Source: Bifidobacterium asteroides (GTDB lineage: Bacteria > Actinomycetota > Actinomycetes > Actinomycetales > Bifidobacteriaceae). From it: 64,000 nt of DNA. How positions within the stretch are numbered: the first letter of the stretch is position 1; every line of letters begins with the position of its first letter. The notes under the pieces were generated by a model. The model worked only from the letters and a program-made list of their open reading frames with translations. It was not told the DNA's origin and made no database searches. The position numbers were made by a program, and so were the translations under genes. Below, in pieces: positions 43,126-51,800 of the stretch. The stretch spans positions 186,001 to 250,000 of the forward strand of contig NZ_QGLK01000004.1 of NCBI RefSeq assembly GCF_003202755.1. Reading direction: 5' to 3'.

Positions 43126-44364
43126 TCAAATTGGATCGCCGATGTGCCTGGTAGAAGCCGCCGCCCCGTCCAAGACCATCTGACGGATTTGCTCATCCGT
43201 ATAGCCGGCTTCGCGCAGTACTGACTCGGTGTCGCTTCCTTGGGCACGCGAAGGTCTGAGCTCGGGCTTGCCTAGTGAGGCGAATTTGACAGGATTGGTC
43301 GGGATGAACCGCTCCTGTCCGGAGGGGAAACGCATCTTCCTGACCTCGTCATTGTCCAGAGCCTCATTATCGGTATAGATTTCGGTTGGCAGGTAGCAAG
43401 CCTCCAAGGGCAGATCCTCTTTCTTGAAAGCATCAAGCCAATGCTGAAGTGGCCTCTTGCGGAATTCCCCATCCAGAATGCTAATGAACTCCCGGTTGAG
43501 TCCCTCGGCATTGATCTTGTCTATATCCCTGTATCTGGGATCATCCAGCAGATCTTCACGCCCCAGCAGAGTCATGACCTTGTTGTAGTCCCTGTTGAAT
43601 ACCGGCACACACATGACAAACCACCGGTCGTCGCTGGTCTGGTAACAATTGTTGAACGGGTTGGAAACCTCCATGCGTGTCTTGGGATAGGGATTGCCAT
43701 ACTGGGCTGAAACCATGGCAACGTTCTGCATGAAAATGGCCGCATGATGCAGAGCCACAGTGATCCTGTCGCCCTTTCCGGTTCTGGCCTGTCTGATCAG
43801 AGCGGCACAGATGCCGGCTGTCAGACACATAGCTACTTGAAAGTCGCCATAGCCATTGGGCGGATTCATAGGGCTGGTGCCCTTCTCCATAGTGGTGGCC
43901 AGAACACCGCCGCGCGCCATATAGCTGGTGGCATCGTAACCTGCCGTGTTCTTGTTGGGCCCGTCCTCCCCATAACCGGAACACTGAGCGTAGACCAGCT
44001 TGGGGAATCGATCCTTGAGGGAGTCATAATCAATGCCCAGGTGTTCGAGTGACTTGCTTCTCAGGTTGGTCAGAAAGACATCCGCCCCCTCCAACAGCTT
44101 CATGAAAGCCTTCAGGCCATCCTCCTTCCGCAAGTTGAGTGTTACAAAACGCTTGTTGAGGTTGGAGATATCGAAACCCAAATTCTCGTCATCCGCGTAG
44201 GGCATGTTGAAGACAGCTCCCTGAGTACGCTCAGCATCGCCTTTGGGAGGCTCCACCTTGATCACGTCAGCACCCCACTCGCCCATGATCCTGGCGACCG
44301 TCGGTGCAGCCAGGAATGTGGTCATGTCAACGATGCGGATGCCACTTAAAACCTTGTCAGTCAT
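43126..44364 (-). CDS. Class III CoA-transferase (CaiB/BaiF family)
   Basis: Predicted CoA-transferase of 412 residues that moves CoA from an acyl-CoA product to an incoming acid, saving ATP. The N-terminal GIRIVDMTTFLAAPTVARIM, EWGADVIKVEPPKGDAERTQ and the catalytic Asp174 in NGYGDFQVAM are typical. The ATG at 44364 is chosen to give the usual length; the open frame extends further upstream without support. It lies between the two dehydrogenase genes, as caiB lies with caiA. Substrate unknown. Confidence 0.88.
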   Translation of the reverse strand: MTDKVLSGIRIVDMTTFLAAPTVARIMGEWGADVIKVEPPKGDAERTQGAVFNMPYADDENLGFDISNLNKRFVTLNLRKEDGLKAFMKLLEGADVFLTNLRSKSLEHLGIDYDSLKDRFPKLVYAQCSGYGEDGPNKNTAGYDATSYMARGGVLATTMEKGTSPMNPPNGYGDFQVAMCLTAGICAALIRQARTGKGDRITVALHHAAIFMQNVAMVSAQYGNPYPKTRMEVSNPFNNCYQTSDDRWFVMCVPVFNRDYNKVMTLLGREDLLDDPRYRDIDKINAEGLNREFISILDGEFRKRPLQHWLDAFKKEDLPLEACYLPTEIYTDNEALDNDEVRKMRFPSGQERFIPTNPVKFASLGKPELRPSRAQGSDTESVLREAGYTDEQIRQMVLDGAAASTRHIGDPI

Positions 44365-44423
44365 AAAATTTGCCTTTTCCACATGATCCGCCGACGGTTC
44401 ATCACCGCCGGCGAAAGCTTGTG

Positions 44424-45626
44424 TCACTTGATGATGCCGTTGTCTGCTATCAGCTTGCGAGAGGCCGTCAAGCGCTGAACCGTGCGCGGGCCCTCCTCCA
44501 GCCACATAGCACGGCAATCACGGTACATGCGTTCTACAGGACCATAGGGGTTGTCCTCGAAGTAACCAATGCCCCCGAAGATTTCGAAGCAGTAGTCAGA
44601 GACCAGCTTGACCGTATCTATGCTGAAGAGCTTGCACATGGCAGCTTTCTCCTCGATGTCCTCCCCCCTGTCATACTGCTCAGCCAGGTCGGTCAGCATG
44701 CAACGCAGAGCGAAGATGTGGGTACCCATATCGGCGATCATCTGCTGGATAGCTTGACGCTTGGCCAGGGGCTTACCGAAGGTAACGCGGTCCTTTGCTC
44801 GGGCAATGGCCATCTCCAGGAAGCGCTGGCTCATACCGAGATTGGAAACGGCGATGTGAGCGCGAGAGATGGATAGAGATGCTATCGCCACATGGAGGCC
44901 ATCACCTTCCTCGCCCAGTTGGAATCGCTTGTTGACGCGCATATTGGTGAAGCGCAGCCCGGCATGTCCTGCACCCCTGCAGCCCATCATGTGGGGCATG
45001 GGAACAATCTCATATCCCGGTGTGTCAACAGGCACATAGAAAGCAGTAAGGCGCTCGGGACCTGGCTTGTCGGGATCGGTCACAGCAAAGACATAGGCCG
45101 CGTCCGAACAGTCGGTATGAGAAATCAAGGTCTTTTCGCCGTTGAGAATGAAGTCATCGCCATCCCTGACGGCAGAGGTATGCAGATCGGCGCCCGTTCC
45201 ACCAGTTTCCTCAGTCAGGGCAAAGCAGGTGAAGATGCTTTTGTCCTGAAGCTTGGGCATGACCTCGGCCTTGAGCTCGGGCTGCCCGAACTCATTCATG
45301 ATCCTCCAGTTCAAATCAGCGGCATAATGCAGGTGCATTCTCATGCCGCCGGGTCCACGGGAGAAACGCTCCTGGACTTGGAAGATCTGATGGCAGTTCA
45401 GACCGAAACCACCATACTTCAGCGGAAGCGCAAACCTATATAGATCATTGTCAATAGCCAGTCGGAAGAACTCCTTGGGGAAGGTATTGGTAACTTCCAC
45501 CTCCTTCTGCATTTCATCAAATTCGTTCTCTGCAAGGTGCTGGATCTGCTTCAGATAGAGTTGGAACTCATCATCAGTCATTTTGGTTCCGGGTTGAGTA
45601 TGCACCAGCTTTTGTGTTGGTTCCAT
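44424..45626 (-). CDS. Acyl-CoA dehydrogenase (reductase) 2
   Basis: Second acyl-CoA dehydrogenase-family protein, 400 residues, diverged from the first. The core blocks are FALTEETGGTGADLHTSAVR, LNGEKTLISHTDCSDAAYVF and FGKPLAKRQAIQQMIADMGT. In the C-terminal part EIFGGIGYFEDNPYGPVERM is followed by Glu378 of LEEGPRTVQR, which falls at the catalytic-base position. Its start is only three bases after the MFS stop. The presence of two dehydrogenases may mean a heteromeric enzyme, two steps, or two substrates. Confidence 0.87.
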   Translation of the reverse strand: MEPTQKLVHTQPGTKMTDDEFQLYLKQIQHLAENEFDEMQKEVEVTNTFPKEFFRLAIDNDLYRFALPLKYGGFGLNCHQIFQVQERFSRGPGGMRMHLHYAADLNWRIMNEFGQPELKAEVMPKLQDKSIFTCFALTEETGGTGADLHTSAVRDGDDFILNGEKTLISHTDCSDAAYVFAVTDPDKPGPERLTAFYVPVDTPGYEIVPMPHMMGCRGAGHAGLRFTNMRVNKRFQLGEEGDGLHVAIASLSISRAHIAVSNLGMSQRFLEMAIARAKDRVTFGKPLAKRQAIQQMIADMGTHIFALRCMLTDLAEQYDRGEDIEEKAAMCKLFSIDTVKLVSDYCFEIFGGIGYFEDNPYGPVERMYRDCRAMWLEEGPRTVQRLTASRKLIADNGIIK

Positions 45627-45629
45627 TAC

Positions 45630-46859
45630 TTACTGCTCCTTTTCTTTTGTGCCAATCTTTTTGGCAATCAGAAATACATCAATGACCAGTCCGACCAGGG
45701 CCACACAAATAGCCACCATGTAGGCACCGCGATAGGCCCCCACACCTGCCGACTGGTCTATAAAACGCGCTGCGATCTGAGGACCCAGGAGTGCACCAAT
45801 GGCATAGCCGAAGAACATGATGCCGTAGTTGGTACCGGAGTGGGTTTGGCCAAAGACGCTACTTGTCAGGGTCGGGTAAACCACCAAGACGCCACCGAAG
45901 GAGGCTCCCAGCAGAATGAGGAAAATTGCAAAAAACCAAACATTGTGGGCTACGCTCAGGCCACCCAAACCCACCATGGTCAGGATAAGAATCAGAGCCA
46001 GGGTCTTGGTCTGACCCAGCTTGTCGGTCAAGCGCCCAGTAATTAGACGGCCGCAGAAGTTGGCCAAGGTATTTATGACAACCATATTGGCTGCCGTTAT
46101 CGGAGTCATGCTGAGCTGGACCTGGGCAATGGGCGACAAGGAGCCGATCAGCATGATGCCTGCTGTGCAGGAGATGGCGAACAGGGCCAGCATGAGCCAA
46201 AAGCGACCGGTCTTGAGCATCTGTCCAGGGGTGTAATCGTTGGACTCTACAGTCGCCGTTGTCGCTGTGCCCGTGTTATCCACCTGCTCGGGTGAATCCA
46301 TAAGCCAACCGACAGCCCAGCAAATGATGAGGTAGGCCAGACCAATAGGAATGAAGCCGTTCATCCCAAACTTGTCACAGAGGACAGCACCGACCTTAGC
46401 CAGGACCAGAGGCCCCAATGAAGCGGCAGCGAGCAGGAAGCCGGAAATGGTGCCTCGCTTCTCAGGGAACCACTTCAAAGCAGTCAATAGAGCAGGGTTG
46501 TACATGATTCCATTGCCGGCGCCCGCCATCAAACCTACTGTCAGGTAAAGGAGCGGAAGGCTGTGGACAAACGCCGTCAGGCCCCATCCCAGCCCAAAAA
46601 CGAGTCCTCCCACATACATGAGCTTCTTGGCCCCGAATCTGTCCATGATCCAGCCGGAGGCTACCCCAAAGCAGGCCATGAAGAACTGGTAGAGGGTCAA
46701 TGTGAAGGCAACCTGCGAGGCGGTGCCATTTACAGCCTTGCGTAGGGGTTCAGCGAAGACGGAAAACGCTGACGACGCGGCACAACAGAAAATAATTAAG
46801 AAAGCCGCTGTGAAAACAAACCAACGGTTTCTGTTTTTCCCAGTGACAGCTTCTACCAT
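45630..46859 (-). CDS. MFS transporter, oxalate/formate antiporter (OFA) family
   Basis: Twelve-helix major facilitator of 409 residues and the first gene of the acyl-CoA operon. YQFFMACFGVASGWIMDRFG holds the loop 2-3 signature with DRFG, and GLMAGAGNGIMYNPALLTAL with KWFPEKRGTISGF is characteristic of the OFA group that carries carboxylates, often by antiport. It is therefore the likely importer of the acid or an exchanger of substrate for product. The promoter lies in the 304-base gap shared with the divergent LysR gene. Confidence 0.88.
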   Translation of the reverse strand: MVEAVTGKNRNRWFVFTAAFLIIFCCAASSAFSVFAEPLRKAVNGTASQVAFTLTLYQFFMACFGVASGWIMDRFGAKKLMYVGGLVFGLGWGLTAFVHSLPLLYLTVGLMAGAGNGIMYNPALLTALKWFPEKRGTISGFLLAAASLGPLVLAKVGAVLCDKFGMNGFIPIGLAYLIICWAVGWLMDSPEQVDNTGTATTATVESNDYTPGQMLKTGRFWLMLALFAISCTAGIMLIGSLSPIAQVQLSMTPITAANMVVINTLANFCGRLITGRLTDKLGQTKTLALILILTMVGLGGLSVAHNVWFFAIFLILLGASFGGVLVVYPTLTSSVFGQTHSGTNYGIMFFGYAIGALLGPQIAARFIDQSAGVGAYRGAYMVAICVALVGLVIDVFLIAKKIGTKEKEQ

Positions 46860-46934
46860 TTGGCCTCCTTGCCCGATGAGTATCTGTCAATCTGTCTGCA
46901 CAACTAGGCCTCACGATAGTGACGCAATTCACAT

Positions 46935-46956
46935 ATTCCCAATACAAAATAGGAAT
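46935..46956. promoter_or_regulatory. LysR-type binding site candidate
   Basis: ATTCC-N12-GGAAT is an interrupted palindrome in the divergent intergenic region between the operon's MFS gene (starting at 46859) and the lysR-type gene (starting at 47164). LysR regulators commonly bind such spaced dyads. The region is AT-rich and should also hold both promoters. Confidence 0.5.
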
Positions 46957-47163
46957 GATTTAATAGGGCAACAAAGTATAATCAGCAACTTTGCCAACAA
47001 GAAACTCACAAAACAGATCATCAAGGTTGCTCTGTATTAAAAATACATATAGACCCATAGCGAGTCATTATTTAATTTGTTGGATTTTTTTTCATACGAT
47101 GGGAATGAATCGCAAGGAAGAGATCATATTCATACATGACTGCCGGGGCTAGATAAATTCCTC

Positions 47164-48114
47164 ATGCAGCTTGAAGAAAAGAAGGTACGACCAGTGAATC
47201 TCCATCAGCTCAGTTACTTTCGAACATTGGTTGAATACAGACAATTCACCATAGCGGCAGAGGAATTGCATATCAGTCAGCCGACACTCAGCAATTCCAT
47301 CAAATCCATGGAGAAGGAGCTGGGATGCCTGCTGGTCAAGCGGAGTGGACATCAGATAGAACTTACCGAATATGGCAAAATGTTCTACAACACTGCATGC
47401 TCCACTCTGACTGTATTCGATCAAGGGGTCAAAGCACTCCATGACAAGGTTCAGAGTGATGCCGACTATGTGAATCTAGCCTGCATTCCCACTTTCATCG
47501 GCACCTATCTTCCCCGCGCCATAAAGGCCTTCCAGGAAATGAATGGGGGAATGCCCAAGTTCATACTGGCCAACCAGATCTCCCTGCCCATTCTGGAAGG
47601 GCTGGTCTCCGATAAATACAAGATGGGAATCTGCTCCTACGACCCGAGATTCGAAGAACTCAACTTCATTCCTCTCTATGGCGAACGGTTCGTGGTCGCG
47701 GTTCCGCCGGGCCACCCCCTGGCTGCGTTCGAGACCATTAATCCCTACATGCTAACCTCATACAACTTAATCACCTACGGGGATGACACCCCTATTGGGC
47801 GCGAGATTCGAGAAAGCCTTGCCGATATCTGGGCGGATCTGCACATAGCCGACACCCTGGATGGGGAGATCACGATAGCAGGCGAAGCCTTGGCCAACGA
47901 TGCCGTTGCTGTGGTAGCAGACACTATCCTTCTGGATTCCTTCGAGCTGCGACGAATACCACTCAATGTCAGCAAGGACACCCACAAAGTCTATATCGTC
48001 TACGATCCGCGCCGTCAGCTTTCCCACTGGTACAAGGAATTCGGGCTCTTCCTGCAGAAGGACTTGGGAAAGGGACTGAACCCAAGACTGAACATGCTCC
48101 GATCCTCCAGCTAA
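47164..48114 (+). CDS. LysR-family transcriptional regulator
   Basis: Regulator of about 306-316 residues. The winged helix-turn-helix is at the N-terminus (HQLSYFRTLVEYRQFTIAAE, SQPTLSNSIKSMEKELGCLL). The remainder is a periplasmic-binding-like effector domain (VNLACIPTFIGTYLPRAIKA; FVVAVPPGHPLA). A GTG at 47194 would give the commoner VNLHQLSYF start. It is divergent from the acyl-CoA operon and upstream of the GlcD-like gene, the classic position for controlling both. A carboxylate or acyl-CoA effector is likely. Confidence 0.9.
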   Translation: MQLEEKKVRPVNLHQLSYFRTLVEYRQFTIAAEELHISQPTLSNSIKSMEKELGCLLVKRSGHQIELTEYGKMFYNTACSTLTVFDQGVKALHDKVQSDADYVNLACIPTFIGTYLPRAIKAFQEMNGGMPKFILANQISLPILEGLVSDKYKMGICSYDPRFEELNFIPLYGERFVVAVPPGHPLAAFETINPYMLTSYNLITYGDDTPIGREIRESLADIWADLHIADTLDGEITIAGEALANDAVAVVADTILLDSFELRRIPLNVSKDTHKVYIVYDPRRQLSHWYKEFGLFLQKDLGKGLNPRLNMLRSSS

Positions 48115-48222
48115 CCATCAAGGATCACAGATTACGCCACTGGCCTACACAGTGACAGGGCAAATCATTCTGCATAAAGCAACGACATGAAAAGACAACA
48201 TACCCGTGAAAGGAATGAGGTA

Positions 48223-49671
48223 ATGGACAATATCAATCCAACACAGTCTGCTCAGTTCTCGCAGACCAGCATGGACCCAGTGAAGTCGGATCGGATCGAA
48301 GGGGCCCTGGAGGAACTGAAAGAACACTTTGGCCCGGATGCACTCAAATCAGGAAGCGAAATCAACTCTGACTACGGGCACGATGAGATGGAAACCGTCT
48401 TCCACCTGCCCGATATTCTGATTACGCCGACCTGTACCGAGGATGTCTCCCAGGTCTTGAGAATAGCCGATCGCTACGAGATTCCCGTAGTTGCCAGAGG
48501 CGGGGGAACCGGTCTGGTCGGAGGTTCGGTGGCCGTCGAGGGTGGAATCATGATTGACCTGGCCGGCATGAACAAGATCATCGGAATTGACGTGACCAAT
48601 GCCATGCTGATCACCCAGCCCGGTGTTCTTCTTAAGGATGTAGCGGCCTATGCCAAGGACCACGGTTTCCTCTATGCACCGGACCCTGGTGAAAAAACAG
48701 CCACCATCGGCGGGAACATATCTACTAACGCTGGCGGCATGAGAGCAGTAAAATACGGAGTGACCAGAAATTCGGTAGAAGCCATAACCGTGGTAACAGC
48801 CCCCGGCGATATCGTCAACTTAGGCGGCATCGTCAGCAAGAACAGCTCTGGTTTCGATCTGAAGGACCTGATCATAGGATCCGAAGGCACCTTGGCAATC
48901 GTCACCGAAGCCCGACTCAAGCTCTTCCCACTGCCCAAATTCAGCACCAGCCTGCTCATCCCATTCAACGACTATCATGCAGCTATTTCAAACGTTCCCA
49001 GAATTTTAGCCACTGGAATCAGACCCACTGCTCTGGAGTTTTTTGAGGAGGACTCTATTGCCCTCTGGGAGAACTACGCCCACGATTCCTTCCCTGAAAA
49101 AGGATTCAAGGCCTACCTTCTCCTGACTTTCGATGGAGCCAGTCAGCAAGCCATCGAGGAGGCCTATGAGGAAACGGCTGAACTCTGCCTGGCCCATGAG
49201 GCCGCCGATGTATTCGTTCTGGATGACCAATCTCTCTCTGACCAAGTGTGGCGAGCGCGGGACTCCTTCCTCGAGGCCTTCAAAAACTCGACATCGCAAA
49301 TGGACGAGATTGACGCTGTGGTTCCGGTAGGATCTTTGGCAGACATGGTGGACTTCACGCACTCCTATTCCGAAAATAACGGAATCAGAATAGGCGGGTT
49401 CGGGCACGCCGGAAACGGAAACCTTCACCTCTACATATGCCGAGACGACCTGAACGATCGTGATTGGCGAACCAAATTGCGTCTGGCCTTCGACGCTCTG
49501 TATGGCAAAGCATACGAGCTTCAAGGAAAGATCTCTGGTGAACACGGGATCGGTTACGCTAAGCGCGACTATCTGGTTGCCACAACCCAGCCTCAGGTTC
49601 TCACCATGATGCGTGCTGTGAAGCGGGCCTTGGACCCCAAGAACATTCTCAACCCTCAGAAAGTTATCTGA
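48223..49671 (+). CDS. FAD-linked 2-hydroxyacid dehydrogenase (GlcD/LctD-like)
   Basis: Flavoprotein of 482 residues predicted to oxidise D-lactate, glycolate or another 2-hydroxyacid. The PCMH-type FAD domain shows VVARGGGTGLVGGSVAVEGG, NISTNAGGMRAVKYGV and LIIGSEGTLAIVTEARLKLF. The C-terminal oxidase domain has GFGHAGNGNLHLYICRDD and KISGEHGIGYAKRDYL. The ATG at 48223 follows AGGA at eight bases. No GlcE or GlcF partner is encoded. Proteins of this type can pair with EtfAB (as LctD with LctBC in acetogens), and an EtfBA pair lies in the facing operon, so electron flow from a hydroxyacid to an enoyl-CoA is plausible. Confidence 0.87.
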   Translation: MDNINPTQSAQFSQTSMDPVKSDRIEGALEELKEHFGPDALKSGSEINSDYGHDEMETVFHLPDILITPTCTEDVSQVLRIADRYEIPVVARGGGTGLVGGSVAVEGGIMIDLAGMNKIIGIDVTNAMLITQPGVLLKDVAAYAKDHGFLYAPDPGEKTATIGGNISTNAGGMRAVKYGVTRNSVEAITVVTAPGDIVNLGGIVSKNSSGFDLKDLIIGSEGTLAIVTEARLKLFPLPKFSTSLLIPFNDYHAAISNVPRILATGIRPTALEFFEEDSIALWENYAHDSFPEKGFKAYLLLTFDGASQQAIEEAYEETAELCLAHEAADVFVLDDQSLSDQVWRARDSFLEAFKNSTSQMDEIDAVVPVGSLADMVDFTHSYSENNGIRIGGFGHAGNGNLHLYICRDDLNDRDWRTKLRLAFDALYGKAYELQGKISGEHGIGYAKRDYLVATTQPQVLTMMRAVKRALDPKNILNPQKVI

Positions 49672-49723
49672 TCGCAACCAGTATCCCACAACATTGCCTG
49701 GAAAATTAACGATCCTGGCGAAC

Positions 49724-49776
49724 CGTCCGGGAGCCTGACCGGTCTTAGGTTCCCGGACGCATATTTCATTTTTTTT
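49724..49776 (+). terminator. Terminator between the GlcD-like gene and the second MFS gene
   Basis: CGTCCGGGAGCCT and AGGTTCCCGGACG form a 13-base stem with one mismatch, followed after nine bases by a T8 run. It lies about 50 bases after the stop. The second MFS gene starts 18 bases beyond, with its own AGGGAGG site, so it may depend on read-through or its own promoter. Confidence 0.8.
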
Positions 49777-49794
49777 AGGGAGGAATCCTTAACT

Positions 49795-51084
49795 ATGTCC
49801 ACTCAAAACCCAGGGTCAGTCATGAAGAAACCCAAGCAGTCCAAATATGCTTTCCTGATCGTTCTTTCCGGCATCATTTTCACCGGTGTGCCTGGGGCTA
49901 TGATCTACAGTTGCGCTGGCATCTTCTTCTCACCCGTTTCGGAGTACTTCCATGTTTCCAAGGCAGCCGTGGCAGGATACTTCAGCGCCTTGAACATCAC
50001 CATGATGGTGGCCCTGCCCATAGCAGGCAAGTTGATGAGCAAGTTCGACCTTCGCATCGTTTTAACATGCTGCGCACTCCTGTCGGGGATGGGATGCCTC
50101 TCCATATCTTTCATGTCGGCCGTCTGGCAATTCTACATAGCGGGAGTCGTCATGGGAATCGGTTTGCCGGCCCTCCTTTACCTGGCTGTACCCGCCATGA
50201 TCAATGCCTGGTTCAAAGTCAAGGTAGGTTTTCTGACGGGGCTCTGCATGGCTTTCACCGGCATCGGCGGGGTCATCTTCAACCAGTTGGGTACTGTACT
50301 GATCAGAACAGGGCATGATGGATGGCGCCGTGGATACCTGGTATTCGGACTCATCATATTAGTGGTCACTCTCCCATTCACCATTTTTATCGTCCGTTCC
50401 GATCCCTCAGAAAAGGGTTTGGCCCCCTACGGCTCTGAACGGACAGAAGCCGATAATGAACCTGAGCTTCAAACCAAAGGCGTTATGGCGTCGAGGGCTA
50501 TGAGAACCAGCGCCTTCATCGCCCTGGCAGGTTTCTGCGGCATTATTACCATGAACCAAACCGTCTATCAGTTCCTGCCATCCTATGCTCATTCATTCCA
50601 GAACAGTGCACCACAGATTGCCACCCTGACGGGTCTGATAGCATCCTGCTGCATGGCCGGACAGGCCATAGGCAAGGTCTTCTTGGGAGCTGCCAACGAC
50701 AGAAGCATCATCGGTGGCATGGGGATGGGCATCGGCTGCGGCATTCTGGGTGTGGCGCTGATGGCCTTGATGCCTACGATCGCTCCTGTGCTTTTACTTG
50801 GATCCTTTGCCTTCGGATTCGCCTATGCTTTCCCCTCGGTTCAGACGCCACTTCTGGTTCGCGCTGTATTCGGATCCAAGGACTACACCAACATTTACTC
50901 CAGAGTTCAGATGGTCGGAGTCCTGGCCTCAGCCTTTGCTGCCCTCTTCTGGGGAACCATAGTGGACATGCCCCACGGGTACGCCATCATGTTTGCACTT
51001 AGCGCAGTTTGCATGATCATTACTTTCGTCCTCGGGGCTTGGGCGCTGAAGCAGCGTCCCAAGCTCAAGGCACTCATGGAGTGA
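49795..51084 (+). CDS. MFS transporter (monocarboxylate/OFA-like)
   Basis: Twelve-helix carrier of 429 residues. The sequence blocks IYSCAGIFFSPVSEYFHVSK, MGIGLPALLYLAVPAMINAW and LTGLCMAFTGIGGVIFNQLG resemble carboxylate and OFA-type MFS carriers. It lies downstream of the GlcD-like dehydrogenase, so uptake of its hydroxyacid substrate (such as lactate) or export of a pathway product is a fair inference. It starts after a strong AGGGAGGA site. Confidence 0.85.
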   Translation: MSTQNPGSVMKKPKQSKYAFLIVLSGIIFTGVPGAMIYSCAGIFFSPVSEYFHVSKAAVAGYFSALNITMMVALPIAGKLMSKFDLRIVLTCCALLSGMGCLSISFMSAVWQFYIAGVVMGIGLPALLYLAVPAMINAWFKVKVGFLTGLCMAFTGIGGVIFNQLGTVLIRTGHDGWRRGYLVFGLIILVVTLPFTIFIVRSDPSEKGLAPYGSERTEADNEPELQTKGVMASRAMRTSAFIALAGFCGIITMNQTVYQFLPSYAHSFQNSAPQIATLTGLIASCCMAGQAIGKVFLGAANDRSIIGGMGMGIGCGILGVALMALMPTIAPVLLLGSFAFGFAYAFPSVQTPLLVRAVFGSKDYTNIYSRVQMVGVLASAFAALFWGTIVDMPHGYAIMFALSAVCMIITFVLGAWALKQRPKLKALME

Positions 51085-51094
51085 TCCTGCTCTA

Positions 51095-51745
51095 ATCCAG
51101 AAACCCACGTTCTGAGCCTTTTGTTGAAGTTTGGCGATTCGATCAGGTTGGTCAGTCAGTGAGGCATCGTGCGTAATGATGACGATTGTGGAACCCGAAT
51201 CGTAGAATCTTTGACCTGTTCTCAAAATCGAGAGCGACAGAGGGCTCGTCAGCAAGAACACCCTCGGGATTCATGACGACGGCCCGTGCGAAGACGGCTC
51301 ATGCTTTTCCTCACTAGATCATTCAAGCGGTTTTTGCCACGATAGGCCCGATGTCCAGAGAGCGTCGACAACTGGTCAGATCTTCCGGAATTTCCCTTGC
51401 CGGGTGTCCGTACGTGGAGCAGGAGCAGCTTGACGTTGTCCACTATGCTTAAGGGAGCTGATGAGCGCAGATTCCTGCAGCACGAACCCGATTTTCTAGT
51501 TCCTCCATGCGGCAGATTCCAGGTCTGACAGCATGCACGCGGATCTGCCTAGCAGCATGTATCGAGCAGGCCGAGGATGTTCAGCAATGCTCTCTTGCCA
51601 ACACCAGGCTCTCCTATGATGGCGACCTTCTCGCCCTCTGCAACCGTCAGCGAGCGATGTTCAAAAAGAGTGACTCTTGCGTAAACTGGTAGCACGGGAT
51701 TGGAGATCGTCAATGTAAGTGAGACAGGTAGATAATACGTAAACA
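51095..51745 (-). pseudogene. Decayed ABC transporter ATPase (LolD/MacB-like)
   Basis: Minus-strand frames together spell an ABC ATPase. LTVAEGEKVAIIGEPGVGKR with LLNILGLLDT is a damaged Walker A, IGFVLQESALISS is the Q-loop, VFARAVVMNPEGVLADEPSV with ALDF is Walker B, and STIVIITHDASLTDQPDRIA is the switch region near 51130-51180. Stops and frameshifts separate them, the signature motif is lost, and Lys-Ser-Thr of Walker A has become Lys-Arg-Ala. No permease partner is visible; the gene is dead. Confidence 0.75.
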
Positions 51746-51800
51746 CTGTCCCTTCCCGCACCAACCAGGCAACATCGAAGAATCGATTCAATCCCTCTCC

